In this document: piece after piece, positions 19,642 through 28,152 of the stretch | How positions within the stretch are numbered: position 1 is the first letter of the stretch | How the letters are laid out: each line of letters opens with the position of its first letter | Assembly: GCF_044457565.1 (NCBI RefSeq) | Contig: NZ_JBITGZ010000001.1 | Location: 372,001 to 436,000, forward strand | Source: Kitasatospora sp044457565 | GTDB taxonomy: Bacteria > Actinomycetota > Actinomycetes > Streptomycetales > Streptomycetaceae | DNA length: 64,000 nucleotides | Direction: 5' to 3' | Made by a program: the position numbers and the translations under genes | Notes under the pieces: model-generated | Databases searched by the model: none | What the model was told of the DNA's origin: nothing | The model's input: the letters and a program-made list of their open reading frames with translations, nothing else

Positions 19642-20139
19642 GTGACCCAGACCAGCGAACACGTGACCTGGCTCACTCAGTCCGGCTACGACCAGCTCAA
19701 GGCCGAGCTGGAGCACCTGACCGGCCCCTGGCGGATCGAGATCGCCCAGAAGATCGAGGCGGCACGCGAGGAGGGCGACCTCAAGGAGAACGCCGGCTAC
19801 CACGCGGCCAAGGAGGAGCAGGGCAAGTACGAGCTGCGCATCCGCCAGCTCACCCAGCTCCTGGAGCGCGCCAAGGTCGGCGAGGCGCCCGCCGACTCCG
19901 ACGTGGTCGCCCCCGGCATGGTCGTGACGGTCGCCTTCGACGGCGACCCGGACGACACCATGGTCTTCCTGCTCGGCTCGCGCGAGGTGGCCGGCGACGA
20001 CCTGGACATCTACTCCCCGCAGTCGCCGCTCGGCCGCGCCATCGACGGCAAGAAGGTCGGCGAGGACGCCGGTTACGAGCTGCCGAACGGCAAGAAGGCC
20101 TCGGTGCGGATCACCGACATCAAGCCCTACGCCGGCTGA
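19642..20139 (+). CDS. greA: transcription elongation factor GreA
   Basis: Cleavage factor of 165 residues that rescues backtracked RNA polymerase. The N-terminal coiled coil carries the acidic tip (AREEGDLKENAGYHAAKEEQ), with Asp and Glu that reach the polymerase active site. The C-terminal FKBP-like domain ends with SPLGRAIDGKKVGEDAGYELPNGKKASVRI. The start is GTG with GAGGAG upstream. A strong terminator follows the gene; the 291-nt region in front should hold its promoter. Confidence 0.96.
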   Translation: MTQTSEHVTWLTQSGYDQLKAELEHLTGPWRIEIAQKIEAAREEGDLKENAGYHAAKEEQGKYELRIRQLTQLLERAKVGEAPADSDVVAPGMVVTVAFDGDPDDTMVFLLGSREVAGDDLDIYSPQSPLGRAIDGKKVGEDAGYELPNGKKASVRITDIKPYAG

Positions 20140-20180
20140 TCATCGCCCGGACAGCGGACCCGGACGGCGAACCGGGACAC

Positions 20181-20220
20181 CGAAGGGGCGGCCGTGGAAC
20201 ACTCCACGGCCGCCCCTTCG
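20181..20220. terminator. bidirectional terminator between greA and the ABC exporter
   Basis: An 18-bp perfect stem (20181-20198 with 20203-20220) around the tetraloop ACAC, between convergent genes. Confidence 0.85.
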
Positions 20221-20283
20221 CGTTCCCCTCAACCGGACCGGGCGGCCCGGTCCAGCGGCGCGCCCAGCCAGGACCGGACCGGG

Positions 20284-21141
20284 TCAGCCCACCGCGGAGC
20301 GGTACTTGCGGACCGACAGCCAGGAGAACACCGCCGTGATCACCAGCGACCAGACCACCGACACGCCCACCGCATGCTGCATCGGCCAGGCGTCCGGCAC
20401 CGGCCCGACCTGGTTGCCGAAGAGGTCGCGGCAGGCCTGCACGGTGGCGCTGAACGGGTTCCAGTAGGCGATGCCCTGCAGCCAGCCCGGCATGCTGCTG
20501 ACCGGCACGAAGGCGTTGGAGATGAAGGTCAGCGGGAACAGCCAGATCAGGCCGGCCGAGGTCGCCGCCTCCGGGCTGCGCACCGACAGACCGATCAGCG
20601 CGCCGATCCAGGAGAAGGCGTAGCCGAGCAGGAGCAGCAGCCCGAACGCGCCCAGTGCCTTCAGGATGCCCTCGTGGATCCGCCAGCCGACCAGCAGCGC
20701 CACCATGGCCAGCACCAGCAGCGTGAACGCCGTCTGGCACAGGTCCGCCAGGGTACGGCCCACCAGCACCGCCGAGCGGGTCATCGGCAGCGAGCGGAAG
20801 CGGTCCACCAGGCCCTTGGTCATGTCCTCCGCGACGCCGGCCGAGGCGCCGGCCACCGCGAAGGTGACGGTCTGGGCGAAGATGCCCGCCATCAGGAACT
20901 GGGTGTACGCCGAATGGCTGGCCTCGGTGCCCGGGATCTGGATGGCCCCGCCCATGACGTACGAGAAGAGCAGCACGAACATCACCGGCTGCATCAGGCC
21001 GAAGACCACGATCTCCGGGATGCGGGTCATCCGGCGCAGGTTGCGCTTGGCGACCACCCACGAGTCGTGGGCCATCACGATCACACCGTGCCGCTGGGTC
21101 GGGACGGCGCCGCCGATGGCGTGCTCGGTGACCGTCGTCAT
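20284..21141 (-). CDS. ABC-2 type exporter permease (DrrB-like)
   Basis: Six-helix membrane protein of 285 residues, partner of the ATPase encoded directly upstream. It contains the ABC-2 features GLMQPVMFVLLFSYVMGG, VDRFRSLPMTRSAVLVGR and the C-terminal LTFISNAFVPVSSMPGWLQGIAYWNPFSATVQACRDLFGN. DrrB of the daunorubicin exporter is the best-known relative. Substrates are probably lipophilic small molecules but cannot be assigned. The ATG is one base after the ATPase stop, so translation is coupled. Confidence 0.93.
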   Translation of the reverse strand: MTTVTEHAIGGAVPTQRHGVIVMAHDSWVVAKRNLRRMTRIPEIVVFGLMQPVMFVLLFSYVMGGAIQIPGTEASHSAYTQFLMAGIFAQTVTFAVAGASAGVAEDMTKGLVDRFRSLPMTRSAVLVGRTLADLCQTAFTLLVLAMVALLVGWRIHEGILKALGAFGLLLLLGYAFSWIGALIGLSVRSPEAATSAGLIWLFPLTFISNAFVPVSSMPGWLQGIAYWNPFSATVQACRDLFGNQVGPVPDAWPMQHAVGVSVVWSLVITAVFSWLSVRKYRSAVG

Positions 21142-21142
21142 C

Positions 21143-22171
<1,029 letters not shown>

Positions 22172-22292
22172 GGGCCTGTCTCATCTCCTCTGACCGTGCA
22201 GCTGTTGACGACTCGACTGATCTGTCCCGCTTTGACCCGTTAGGGCCTACCCGGGCGACCCGACCTTCATGCCTTCCTGGCCACGCCGCCGA

Positions 22293-22331
22293 CGCGATGC
22301 ATCGCGAGAATGGCATCCGCGATATATCGCG
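22293..22331. promoter_or_regulatory. paired palindromic operators upstream of the DrrAB-like exporter
   Basis: Two perfect 14-bp palindromes, CGCGATGCATCGCG (22293-22306) and CGCGATATATCGCG (22318-22331), share the pattern CGCGATnnATCGCG with centres 25 bp apart. They are 122-160 nt before the ATPase start. This is the layout of a dimeric winged-helix or TetR-type repressor site; related half-sites are known for PadR-type regulators of drug exporters. Confidence 0.6.
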
Positions 22332-22420
22332 TCAAGCGAATTGGCTCACCTCGCGCCCCCACCTTGCGCCCCCGGGGCGCCGCTCACCTCACGCCCGCCG
22401 CACGGCCGCCCGGCGCATGG

Positions 22421-23632
22421 TCACTGCGAGACGACGTACCCCGCGACCCTCAGCTCGCTGAGCACCGCCGTGCAGTGCTCCGGACCTTTGGTCTCCAGGT
22501 GCAGGTCCACCTCGACCTCGGTCAGCCCCAGCCGGGGGTCGGTCCGCACATGCGCCACGTCCAGCACATTGGCGTCCAACCGGGTCAGCACCCCCAGCAG
22601 GTCGGCCAGCGCCCCCGGCCGGTCCGCCAGGCGCACCCGCAGCGAGAGGTAGCGCCCGGCCGCCGCCAGGCCGTGCCGCAGCACCCGTTGCATCAGCTGC
22701 GGGTCGATGTTGCCACCGGAGAGCACCGCGACGACCGGGCCCTCGAAGGCCCCCGGGTGCTCCAGCAGCGCCGCGATCGGGCTCGCCCCGGCCGGCTCCA
22801 CCACCAGCTTCAACCGCTCCAGGCCGAGCAGCAGGGCTCGCGACAGCGCGTCCTCGGAGACCGTCAGCACGCCGTCCGCCAGCGTGTTGATCACCTCGAA
22901 CGGGATGTCACCGGGCCGCCCGACCATGATCCCGTCGGCCATCGTCGCGAAGCTCTCCAGCGACACCGGACGCCCGGCCGCGAGCGAGGGCGGGTACGCC
23001 GCCGCGGCGGCCGCCTGCACGCCCACCACCCGGATGTCCGGGCGCAGCGGCTTGACCGCCGCCGCGATGCCCGCCAGCAGGCCGCCGCCGCCCACACCGA
23101 CCAGGATGGTGCGCACCTCCGGGCACTGCTCCAGGATCTCCAGGCCGACGGTGGCCTGCCCGGTGATGACGTCCCAGTGGTCGAAGGGGTGGATGAAGAC
23201 CGCGCCGGTCGCCTCCGAGTACCGCTGGGCGGCCATCAGCGCCTCGTCGACGGTGGCGCCGTGCAGGCGCACCTCGGCGCCGTACTCCCGGGTCGCGGCG
23301 ACCTTGGGCAGCGGGGCGGCGAGCGGCATGAAGACCGTCGCGTGCACCCCCAGCAGCGAGGCGGCCAGCGCGACCCCCTGGGCGTGGTTGCCGGCGCTCG
23401 CGGCCACCACGCCGCCGGCGCGCTGCACCGGCGAGAGCCCCGCGATCCGCACGTACGCGCCGCGCAGTTTGAACGAGCCGGTGCGCTGGAGGTTCTCGCA
23501 CTTCAGGTGGACCGGTGCACCGATCAGCGCCGAGAGGTGGCGGCTGCCCTCCATCGGGGTGACCCGGGCGACCCCGGCGAGCATCTTGTGGGCACCGCGG
23601 ACATCGTCGAGGGTGATCGGCCAGCTCTGCAT
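22421..23632 (-). CDS. ilvA: threonine ammonia-lyase (threonine dehydratase)
   Basis: PLP enzyme of 403 residues that converts threonine to 2-oxobutyrate, the first step to isoleucine. PLP Lys55 lies in QRTGSFKLRGAY, the phosphate-binding glycine loop is VGVGGGGLLAGIA, and one ACT-type domain begins near residue 330 (YLSLRVRLADRPGALADLLGVL). The single short regulatory domain is the form seen in actinobacterial enzymes; catabolic use is possible. The ATG at 23632 has no ribosome-binding site, while TAGGCT (minus strand, 23639-23644) ends 6 nt upstream, so the mRNA is probably leaderless. Confidence 0.94.
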   Translation of the reverse strand: MQSWPITLDDVRGAHKMLAGVARVTPMEGSRHLSALIGAPVHLKCENLQRTGSFKLRGAYVRIAGLSPVQRAGGVVAASAGNHAQGVALAASLLGVHATVFMPLAAPLPKVAATREYGAEVRLHGATVDEALMAAQRYSEATGAVFIHPFDHWDVITGQATVGLEILEQCPEVRTILVGVGGGGLLAGIAAAVKPLRPDIRVVGVQAAAAAAYPPSLAAGRPVSLESFATMADGIMVGRPGDIPFEVINTLADGVLTVSEDALSRALLLGLERLKLVVEPAGASPIAALLEHPGAFEGPVVAVLSGGNIDPQLMQRVLRHGLAAAGRYLSLRVRLADRPGALADLLGVLTRLDANVLDVAHVRTDPRLGLTEVEVDLHLETKGPEHCTAVLSELRVAGYVVSQ

Positions 23633-23754
23633 ACCGCCAGCCTACGGCCGTGGGCGCGGCCGACCGGGGACGCCGGGACGGTTCCCGGGGCCGCCCGGCG
23701 CGCGTACGCTGCTGATCCTGAGCCTCTCTCACCGCACACCGATCGTGAGCCGCG

Positions 23755-24264
23755 ATGACGACGACCTCGCCCCGGGCCACTCCCCCGCGCACCGATCCCG
23801 TCCACGCCCAACTCCAGTACCAGGTGGCGCTGTTCGCCCGCCGGATGGAGCAGGTCAGGGCCTCCGACGGTGTCGGGGGCCTGGACCGGGCCGCCTATCT
23901 GCTGCTCGACCGTCTCGAACTCCACGGCCCGGCCAACATCAAGGCGCTGGCCGACGCGCTGGGCATCGACTCCTCCACCGTCACCCGGCAGGTCGCGCCG
24001 CTGGTCGCCGCCGCACTGGTCGGCCGGGTGCAGAACCCGGCCGACCGGCGCGCGGTGTGCCTCGCCCTCACCTCGCTCGGCGCCCAGCATCTCGCCGAAG
24101 TCCGGGCCGGGCGGGTGGAGTTGATGCGCCGGCTGGTCGCCGGCTGGCCGGCCGAGGAGCAGCGGGCGTTCTGCGCCCTGCTGGCCCGCTTCAACCACTC
24201 CATGGAGTCGTACACGGCGGGCCGGCAGGGCGGCGGCGGGGAGCTGCCCGCGGGCGGCGACTAG
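23755..24264 (+). CDS. MarR-family transcriptional regulator
   Basis: Winged-helix regulator of 169 residues. Helix-turn-helix region: GPANIKALADALGIDSSTVTRQVAPLVAAALVGRVQNPADRRAVCLALTSLG (about 62-115), including the wing DRR motif diagnostic of MarR. The C-terminal helix supplies dimerisation. The start ATG lies 44 nt after a possible -10 box TACGCT (23705-23710). Its target is unknown; it is divergent from ilvA, whose leaderless promoter it could overlap, and the DrrAB-like exporter lies beyond ilvA. Confidence 0.9.
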   Translation: MTTTSPRATPPRTDPVHAQLQYQVALFARRMEQVRASDGVGGLDRAAYLLLDRLELHGPANIKALADALGIDSSTVTRQVAPLVAAALVGRVQNPADRRAVCLALTSLGAQHLAEVRAGRVELMRRLVAGWPAEEQRAFCALLARFNHSMESYTAGRQGGGGELPAGGD

Positions 24265-24285
24265 CCCGGCGCCTGCTGGCAGCGG

Positions 24286-25440
24286 TCAGCCCAGCGCCTG
24301 CTGGAGGTCGGCCAGCAGGTCGTCGATCGACTCGATGCCGACGGAGACCCGGACCAGGTCGGCGGGAACCTCCAGCGCGGAGCCGGCCACCGAGGCGTGC
24401 GTCATCCGGCCCGGGTGCTCGATCAGCGACTCCACACCGCCCAGCGACTCACCGAGGGTGAACAGCTTCGCGCGGTTGCAGACGTCCACGGCCGCCTGCT
24501 CGCCGCCGGCGACCCGGAAGGACACCATGCCGCCGAAGGCCTTCATCTGCTTGGCCGCGATGTCGTGCCCCGGGTGCTCGGGCAGGCCCGGGTAGAGCAC
24601 CTGGCTGACCTTCGGGTGCGCGGTCAGCAGCTCGGCGATCTTCTCCGCATTGGAGCTGTGCCGGTCCATCCGGACACCCAGCGTCTTGATGCCGCGCATC
24701 ACCAGCCAGGCGTCGAACGGGCCGGAGACCGCGCCCATGGCGTTCTGGTGGTACGCGATCTCCTCGCCGAGGCCGGCCTCGGCCGCGACCAGCGCGCCGC
24801 CGACCACGTCCGAGTGGCCGCCCATGTACTTGGTGGTCGAGTGCACCACGACGTCCGCGCCGAGCGAGATCGGCTGCTGGAGGTAGGGGCTGGCGAAGGT
24901 GTTGTCCACCATCAGCAGCGCGCCGGCGCCGTGCGCGATCTCGGCGAGGGCGGCCAGGTCGGTGATGCCCAGCAGCGGGTTGGAGGGCGTCTCCACCCAG
25001 ACCGCGCGGGTGTTGGGGCGCAGCGCGTCGCGGACGGTCGACAGGTCCTGGGTGTTGGCGACGGAGAACTCCACGCCCCAGCGGGTCAGGACCTTGGCGA
25101 ACAGCCGGAAGGTGCCGCCGTAGGCGTCGTTCGGGATGACGATGTGGTCGCCCGGCTTGAGCACGGTGCGCAGCAGGGTGTCCTCGGCGGCCAGGCCGGA
25201 GGCGAAGGCCAGCCCTCGGCTGCCCCCCTCCAACGCGGCGAGGCACTCCTCGAGCGCGGTACGGGTCGGGTTGGCGCTGCGGCTGTACTCGTAGCCGTTG
25301 CGCAGGCCGCCGACCCCGTCCTGCTTGTAGGTGGACACCTGGTAGATCGGCGTGACGACGGCCCCGGTCTGGGGGTCTGCTTCCTGACCCGCGTGGATGG
25401 CGAGGGTCTCGAAGCCGTGGGGAAGCTGGTGCTCGGTCAT
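24286..25440 (-). CDS. metB: cystathionine gamma-synthase
   Basis: PLP enzyme of 384 residues, Cys/Met metabolism family, that joins O-acyl-homoserine and cysteine to cystathionine. The PLP lysine is in VVVHSTTKYMGGHSD, near residue 203, and the N-terminal HAGQEADPQTGAVVTPIYQVSTY block and the C-terminal SLGGVESLIEHPGRMTHAS are standard. A cystathionine gamma-lyase activity is hard to separate by sequence; with cbs in the same window, reverse transsulfuration is also possible. I prefer the ATG at 25440: TACGCT (minus strand, 25448-25453) ends 7 nt before it, consistent with a leaderless mRNA. An in-frame ATG at 25461 would add seven residues. Confidence 0.93.
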   Translation of the reverse strand: MTEHQLPHGFETLAIHAGQEADPQTGAVVTPIYQVSTYKQDGVGGLRNGYEYSRSANPTRTALEECLAALEGGSRGLAFASGLAAEDTLLRTVLKPGDHIVIPNDAYGGTFRLFAKVLTRWGVEFSVANTQDLSTVRDALRPNTRAVWVETPSNPLLGITDLAALAEIAHGAGALLMVDNTFASPYLQQPISLGADVVVHSTTKYMGGHSDVVGGALVAAEAGLGEEIAYHQNAMGAVSGPFDAWLVMRGIKTLGVRMDRHSSNAEKIAELLTAHPKVSQVLYPGLPEHPGHDIAAKQMKAFGGMVSFRVAGGEQAAVDVCNRAKLFTLGESLGGVESLIEHPGRMTHASVAGSALEVPADLVRVSVGIESIDDLLADLQQALG

Positions 25441-25457
25441 GCCACCGAGCGTAGTGG

Positions 25458-25625
25458 TCAAACCGCCCGTCGTCCGGTCGGAGCAGGATCACCGGTATAT
25501 CGGGCCGGTGCGACCCGCCGACCCGCCGCCGTGCATACCCGCTCGCCCGCGCGTTCGAGCACGGCCAGCCGATCCCTACAACCACCCGCGTCGTACACAC
25601 GTTCCCACGACGGCCAGATCGGCAT
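25458..25625 (-). CDS. possible small ORF just upstream of metB
   Basis: A 55-codon frame starts with ATG preceded by GGAGGTGCCC, an ideal ribosome-binding site, and ends 17 nt before the metB start. The product begins MPIWPSWERVYDAGGCRDRL and is rich in Arg and Ala; I recognise no family. It could be a real small protein, or a chance frame within the metB upstream region. Confidence 0.35.
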   Translation of the reverse strand: MPIWPSWERVYDAGGCRDRLAVLERAGERVCTAAGRRVAPARYTGDPAPTGRRAV

Positions 25626-25689
25626 GGGCACCTCCGCGTGCTTGTCCGACGCGGTTCGCCTCACAGTCCTTGCGCATTGCTTACGTCGT

Positions 25690-25716
25690 CGCAGACGCCG
25701 GAATCCGGCGTCTGCG
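25690..25716 (+). promoter_or_regulatory. perfect hairpin or operator in the msrA leader
   Basis: Arms CGCAGACGCCGG (25690-25701) and CCGGCGTCTGCG (25705-25716) are perfect complements separated by three bases, 50 nt before the msrA start. It could be an operator, a leader attenuator or a terminator of an upstream transcript. Confidence 0.45.
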
Positions 25717-25765
25717 CGGGACGTTGAAGCTGACGCAACCTCCCCCGAGCCAGTTGGAGCAGGCC

Positions 25766-26431
25766 GTGCTGTTCAACCGCCACAAGACCGAGCTCGTCAC
25801 CGCCGAGCGGGCGCTGCCCGGCCGGGCGGCGCCGGCGTTCACCCTCACCGCCCCGCACACCGTGCTCGGCACCCCACTCACCGGGCCGTACCCGGCCGGG
25901 TACGAGGTCGCGGACTTCGGGCTGGGCTGTTTCTGGGGCGCCGAGCGCAAGTTCTGGCAGCTGCCGGGCGTCTGGACGACGCTGGTGGGCTACCAGGGCG
26001 GTCACACCGAGAACCCGACGTACGAGGAGGTGTGCAGCGGGCTGACCGGGCACACCGAGGCGGTCCGGGTGGTCTACGACCCGGCGCTCGTCTCGTACGA
26101 GACGCTGCTGAAGACGTTCTGGGAGGCGCACGACCCGACCCAGGGCAACCGGCAGGGCAACGACGTCGGTACCCAGTACCGCTCCGCCGTCTACACCCAC
26201 TCCCCCGCCCAGGCGGCCGCCGCCGAGGCGACCCGTGACGCCTTCCAGCCCGAGCTGACGGCGCTCGGCCTCGGCGCGATCACCACCGAGATCGCCCCGG
26301 CCGGCCCGTTCTACCCGGCCGAGCCGTACCACCAGCAGTACCTGTCGGACGCCAAGAACCCGAACGGCTACTGCGGCCTCGGTGGCACCGGCGCCAGCTG
26401 CCCGATCGGCGTGGCCCGCACCGAAGGCTGA
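25766..26431 (+). CDS. msrA: peptide-methionine (S)-S-oxide reductase
   Basis: Repair enzyme of 221 residues that reduces methionine-S-sulfoxide in proteins using thioredoxin. Catalytic Cys55 lies in the motif GCFWGAERKFW, followed by VGYQGGHTENPTYEEVCSGLTGHTEAV and EPYHQQYLSDAKNPNGYCGLGGTG, whose cysteine is the likely resolving residue. The GTG at 25766 with GGAG upstream is supported by the N-terminal FNRHKTELVTAERALPG, which is the usual start region in streptomycetes. The 3' end abuts an anomalous G/C-only tract, so the normal terminator is not visible. Confidence 0.95.
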   Translation: MLFNRHKTELVTAERALPGRAAPAFTLTAPHTVLGTPLTGPYPAGYEVADFGLGCFWGAERKFWQLPGVWTTLVGYQGGHTENPTYEEVCSGLTGHTEAVRVVYDPALVSYETLLKTFWEAHDPTQGNRQGNDVGTQYRSAVYTHSPAQAAAAEATRDAFQPELTALGLGAITTEIAPAGPFYPAEPYHQQYLSDAKNPNGYCGLGGTGASCPIGVARTEG

Positions 26432-26445
26432 GGCCGGGAGCGGAA

Positions 26446-26665
26446 GCGGGGGGGGGGGGGGGGGGGGCCCCCCCCCCCGGGCGGGGGGGGGGGGGGCGCG
26501 GGCCGGGGGGGGGGGCGGGGGGGGGGCGGGGGGGGGGGGGGCCGGGGGCCCCCGGGCCCCCCCCCCCCGGGGGGGGGGCCCCCCCCGCGGGGGGGGGCCG
26601 GGGGGGCGCGGGGGGGCCCCCCCCCCCGCCCCCGGCCGGGGGGGGGGGGGGCCCGCGCCGCGCGG
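26446..26665. other. 220-nt tract without A or T (probable sequencing or assembly artefact)
   Basis: Every base from 26446 to 26665 is G or C, with long homopolymers including 20 G at 26448-26467. Flanking sequence is ordinary. Such runs are unknown in streptomycete intergenic DNA and look like erroneous base calls filling a gap between msrA and the lipoprotein gene. Confidence 0.8.
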
Positions 26666-26672
26666 TGTCCGC

Positions 26673-28070
26673 TCAGCTCTTCATGTCGAGCAGGTCCTTC
26701 ATGTCCTGGAAGCCCAGGCCCAGCTTGGAGTAGGTCGAGATCTGCGCCTCGGTCAGGCCGCCCGCGACCAGCTCCTTCACCTGGGCGTCGGTCAGCGGCT
26801 CACCGGGCGGGAGGTCGTCCAGGCTCGCGTCATCGGCGCCGGTACCGCCGGTACCACCGGTGCGGCCGGCGGGCCCGCCCGGGCGGCCCGGACCGCCCTC
26901 GCCGAGGGCCGCACCGACGACCGCCCCCATGATGCCCTCAAGGTCGTCCGAGGTGAGCGGGGTGGCCGCGCCGGGTGCCTGCGGGGCGGGCGCGTCCTTG
27001 CTGAAGGCGAGCTTGACCGGCAGGTGGACGTCCGGGCCGACGTCCTTCGCCAGCTGGGCGACGTCGAAGGTCAGCGCGGAGAGCGAGCCGTCCTTGAGGT
27101 ACAGGTCGACGCCGACCGTGCGGTCCGGCACCGAGGTCGGGGCGGCCGACGGCAGGGTCTTCAGCTGCGGGAGGTCCTTGGCGGCCGGCTTGACGGCCTT
27201 CAGCAGCTCGTCGGCGAGCCTGCGGGCGGGCGCGGAGACGACGAGGTGCTCGGTGCCGTCCTTCTTGCCCTTGTCCTCGAAGCTGAGGTTGTGCGACAGC
27301 ACATCGCCGATGGTCTTGTTGAGGTCCTTGGCGGTCTTCGGGTCCAGCGACGGCTTGGCGGAGGGGGTGGCCCCGCCCTTCGCGCGCCCCGGGGCGCCGG
27401 CGGCCGCCTCCTCGCCGAACTTCTCCAGGACCTTGGGGTCAAGGGAGATCCACTGACCGGCCATCGCGTCCTTGAGGGCCTTCAGGTCCGACGGGAACTC
27501 GTCCGCGAAGCCGCGGACCTTCGCCGGGTCCTCGCCGCCGAGTTCGGCCAGCGCCGCCAGGTCGAGCTTCAGGTAGGTCTTGGCGTCGACGTGGCGCAGG
27601 TCGACGTAGACCTTGCCGCCCCTGCCCGACAGCACATAGGAGAAGTCGAGCGCGGCGTCCTCGGAGACGGTGTTGAAGTCACCCGACTCCTGGGCCTTCT
27701 TGAAGGAGTCGAGCTCCTTCAGCGGCTTGTCCGCACTGACGGCCATCTCCAGGCTCAGTCCGGACAGCGCCTCGGCGGCCTTGGGCTCGATCGGGTCATG
27801 CACGGCCTTGCCGAACGCGATCAGCTGGTCAGGGGTCGCCTCCACCGAGAACTGCGCGCGGAACGTCCTGCCCTCGTCGATCCGGTCGAACGCCTTCGCC
27901 ACCTTGTCGGCGGCGCTGAGTTGCTGGACCGCGCTACAGGCCGTCAGGCCCGTGGCGACGACGGCGGAGCAGGCGGTGGCGGCCAGGACGGTGCGAATGC
28001 TCCGCCGTGCAACAGTGTTGATGGGATTCTCCCCGAAAGCGCTGATCAGATCCGTCGGACAGACAAGCAC
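26673..28070 (-). CDS. predicted lipoprotein of unknown function
   Basis: Exported protein of about 450-465 residues. The signal peptide (RRSIRTVLAATACSAVVATG) ends in the lipobox LTAC, so it should be anchored to the outer face of the membrane. The mature part is Lys/Asp-rich and alternates beta-like stretches with helices, reminiscent of LppX/LprG-type lipoprotein repeats, but I cannot assign it. The start is uncertain. GGGGAG stands 6 nt before an ATC codon at 28022 where homologues would be expected to have ATG; with standard codons the GTG at 28070 is the nearest candidate with weak signals. The end lies 8 nt from the G/C-only tract. Confidence 0.75.
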   Translation of the reverse strand: MLVCPTDLISAFGENPINTVARRSIRTVLAATACSAVVATGLTACSAVQQLSAADKVAKAFDRIDEGRTFRAQFSVEATPDQLIAFGKAVHDPIEPKAAEALSGLSLEMAVSADKPLKELDSFKKAQESGDFNTVSEDAALDFSYVLSGRGGKVYVDLRHVDAKTYLKLDLAALAELGGEDPAKVRGFADEFPSDLKALKDAMAGQWISLDPKVLEKFGEEAAAGAPGRAKGGATPSAKPSLDPKTAKDLNKTIGDVLSHNLSFEDKGKKDGTEHLVVSAPARRLADELLKAVKPAAKDLPQLKTLPSAAPTSVPDRTVGVDLYLKDGSLSALTFDVAQLAKDVGPDVHLPVKLAFSKDAPAPQAPGAATPLTSDDLEGIMGAVVGAALGEGGPGRPGGPAGRTGGTGGTGADDASLDDLPPGEPLTDAQVKELVAGGLTEAQISTYSKLGLGFQDMKDLLDMKS

Positions 28071-28152
28071 GAATCTCTCGCACCGGCATGCGAATTTCGC
28101 TCCGCCCGAACGCGACCACACGCTATCCCAGCGCCGCGCAACCCCCGTCCGG

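Noticed and set aside
26446..26665. G-quadruplex or structured regulatory element
   Set aside because: G runs could fold, but sharp borders, alternating pure G and pure C blocks and absence of A/T point to an artefact.
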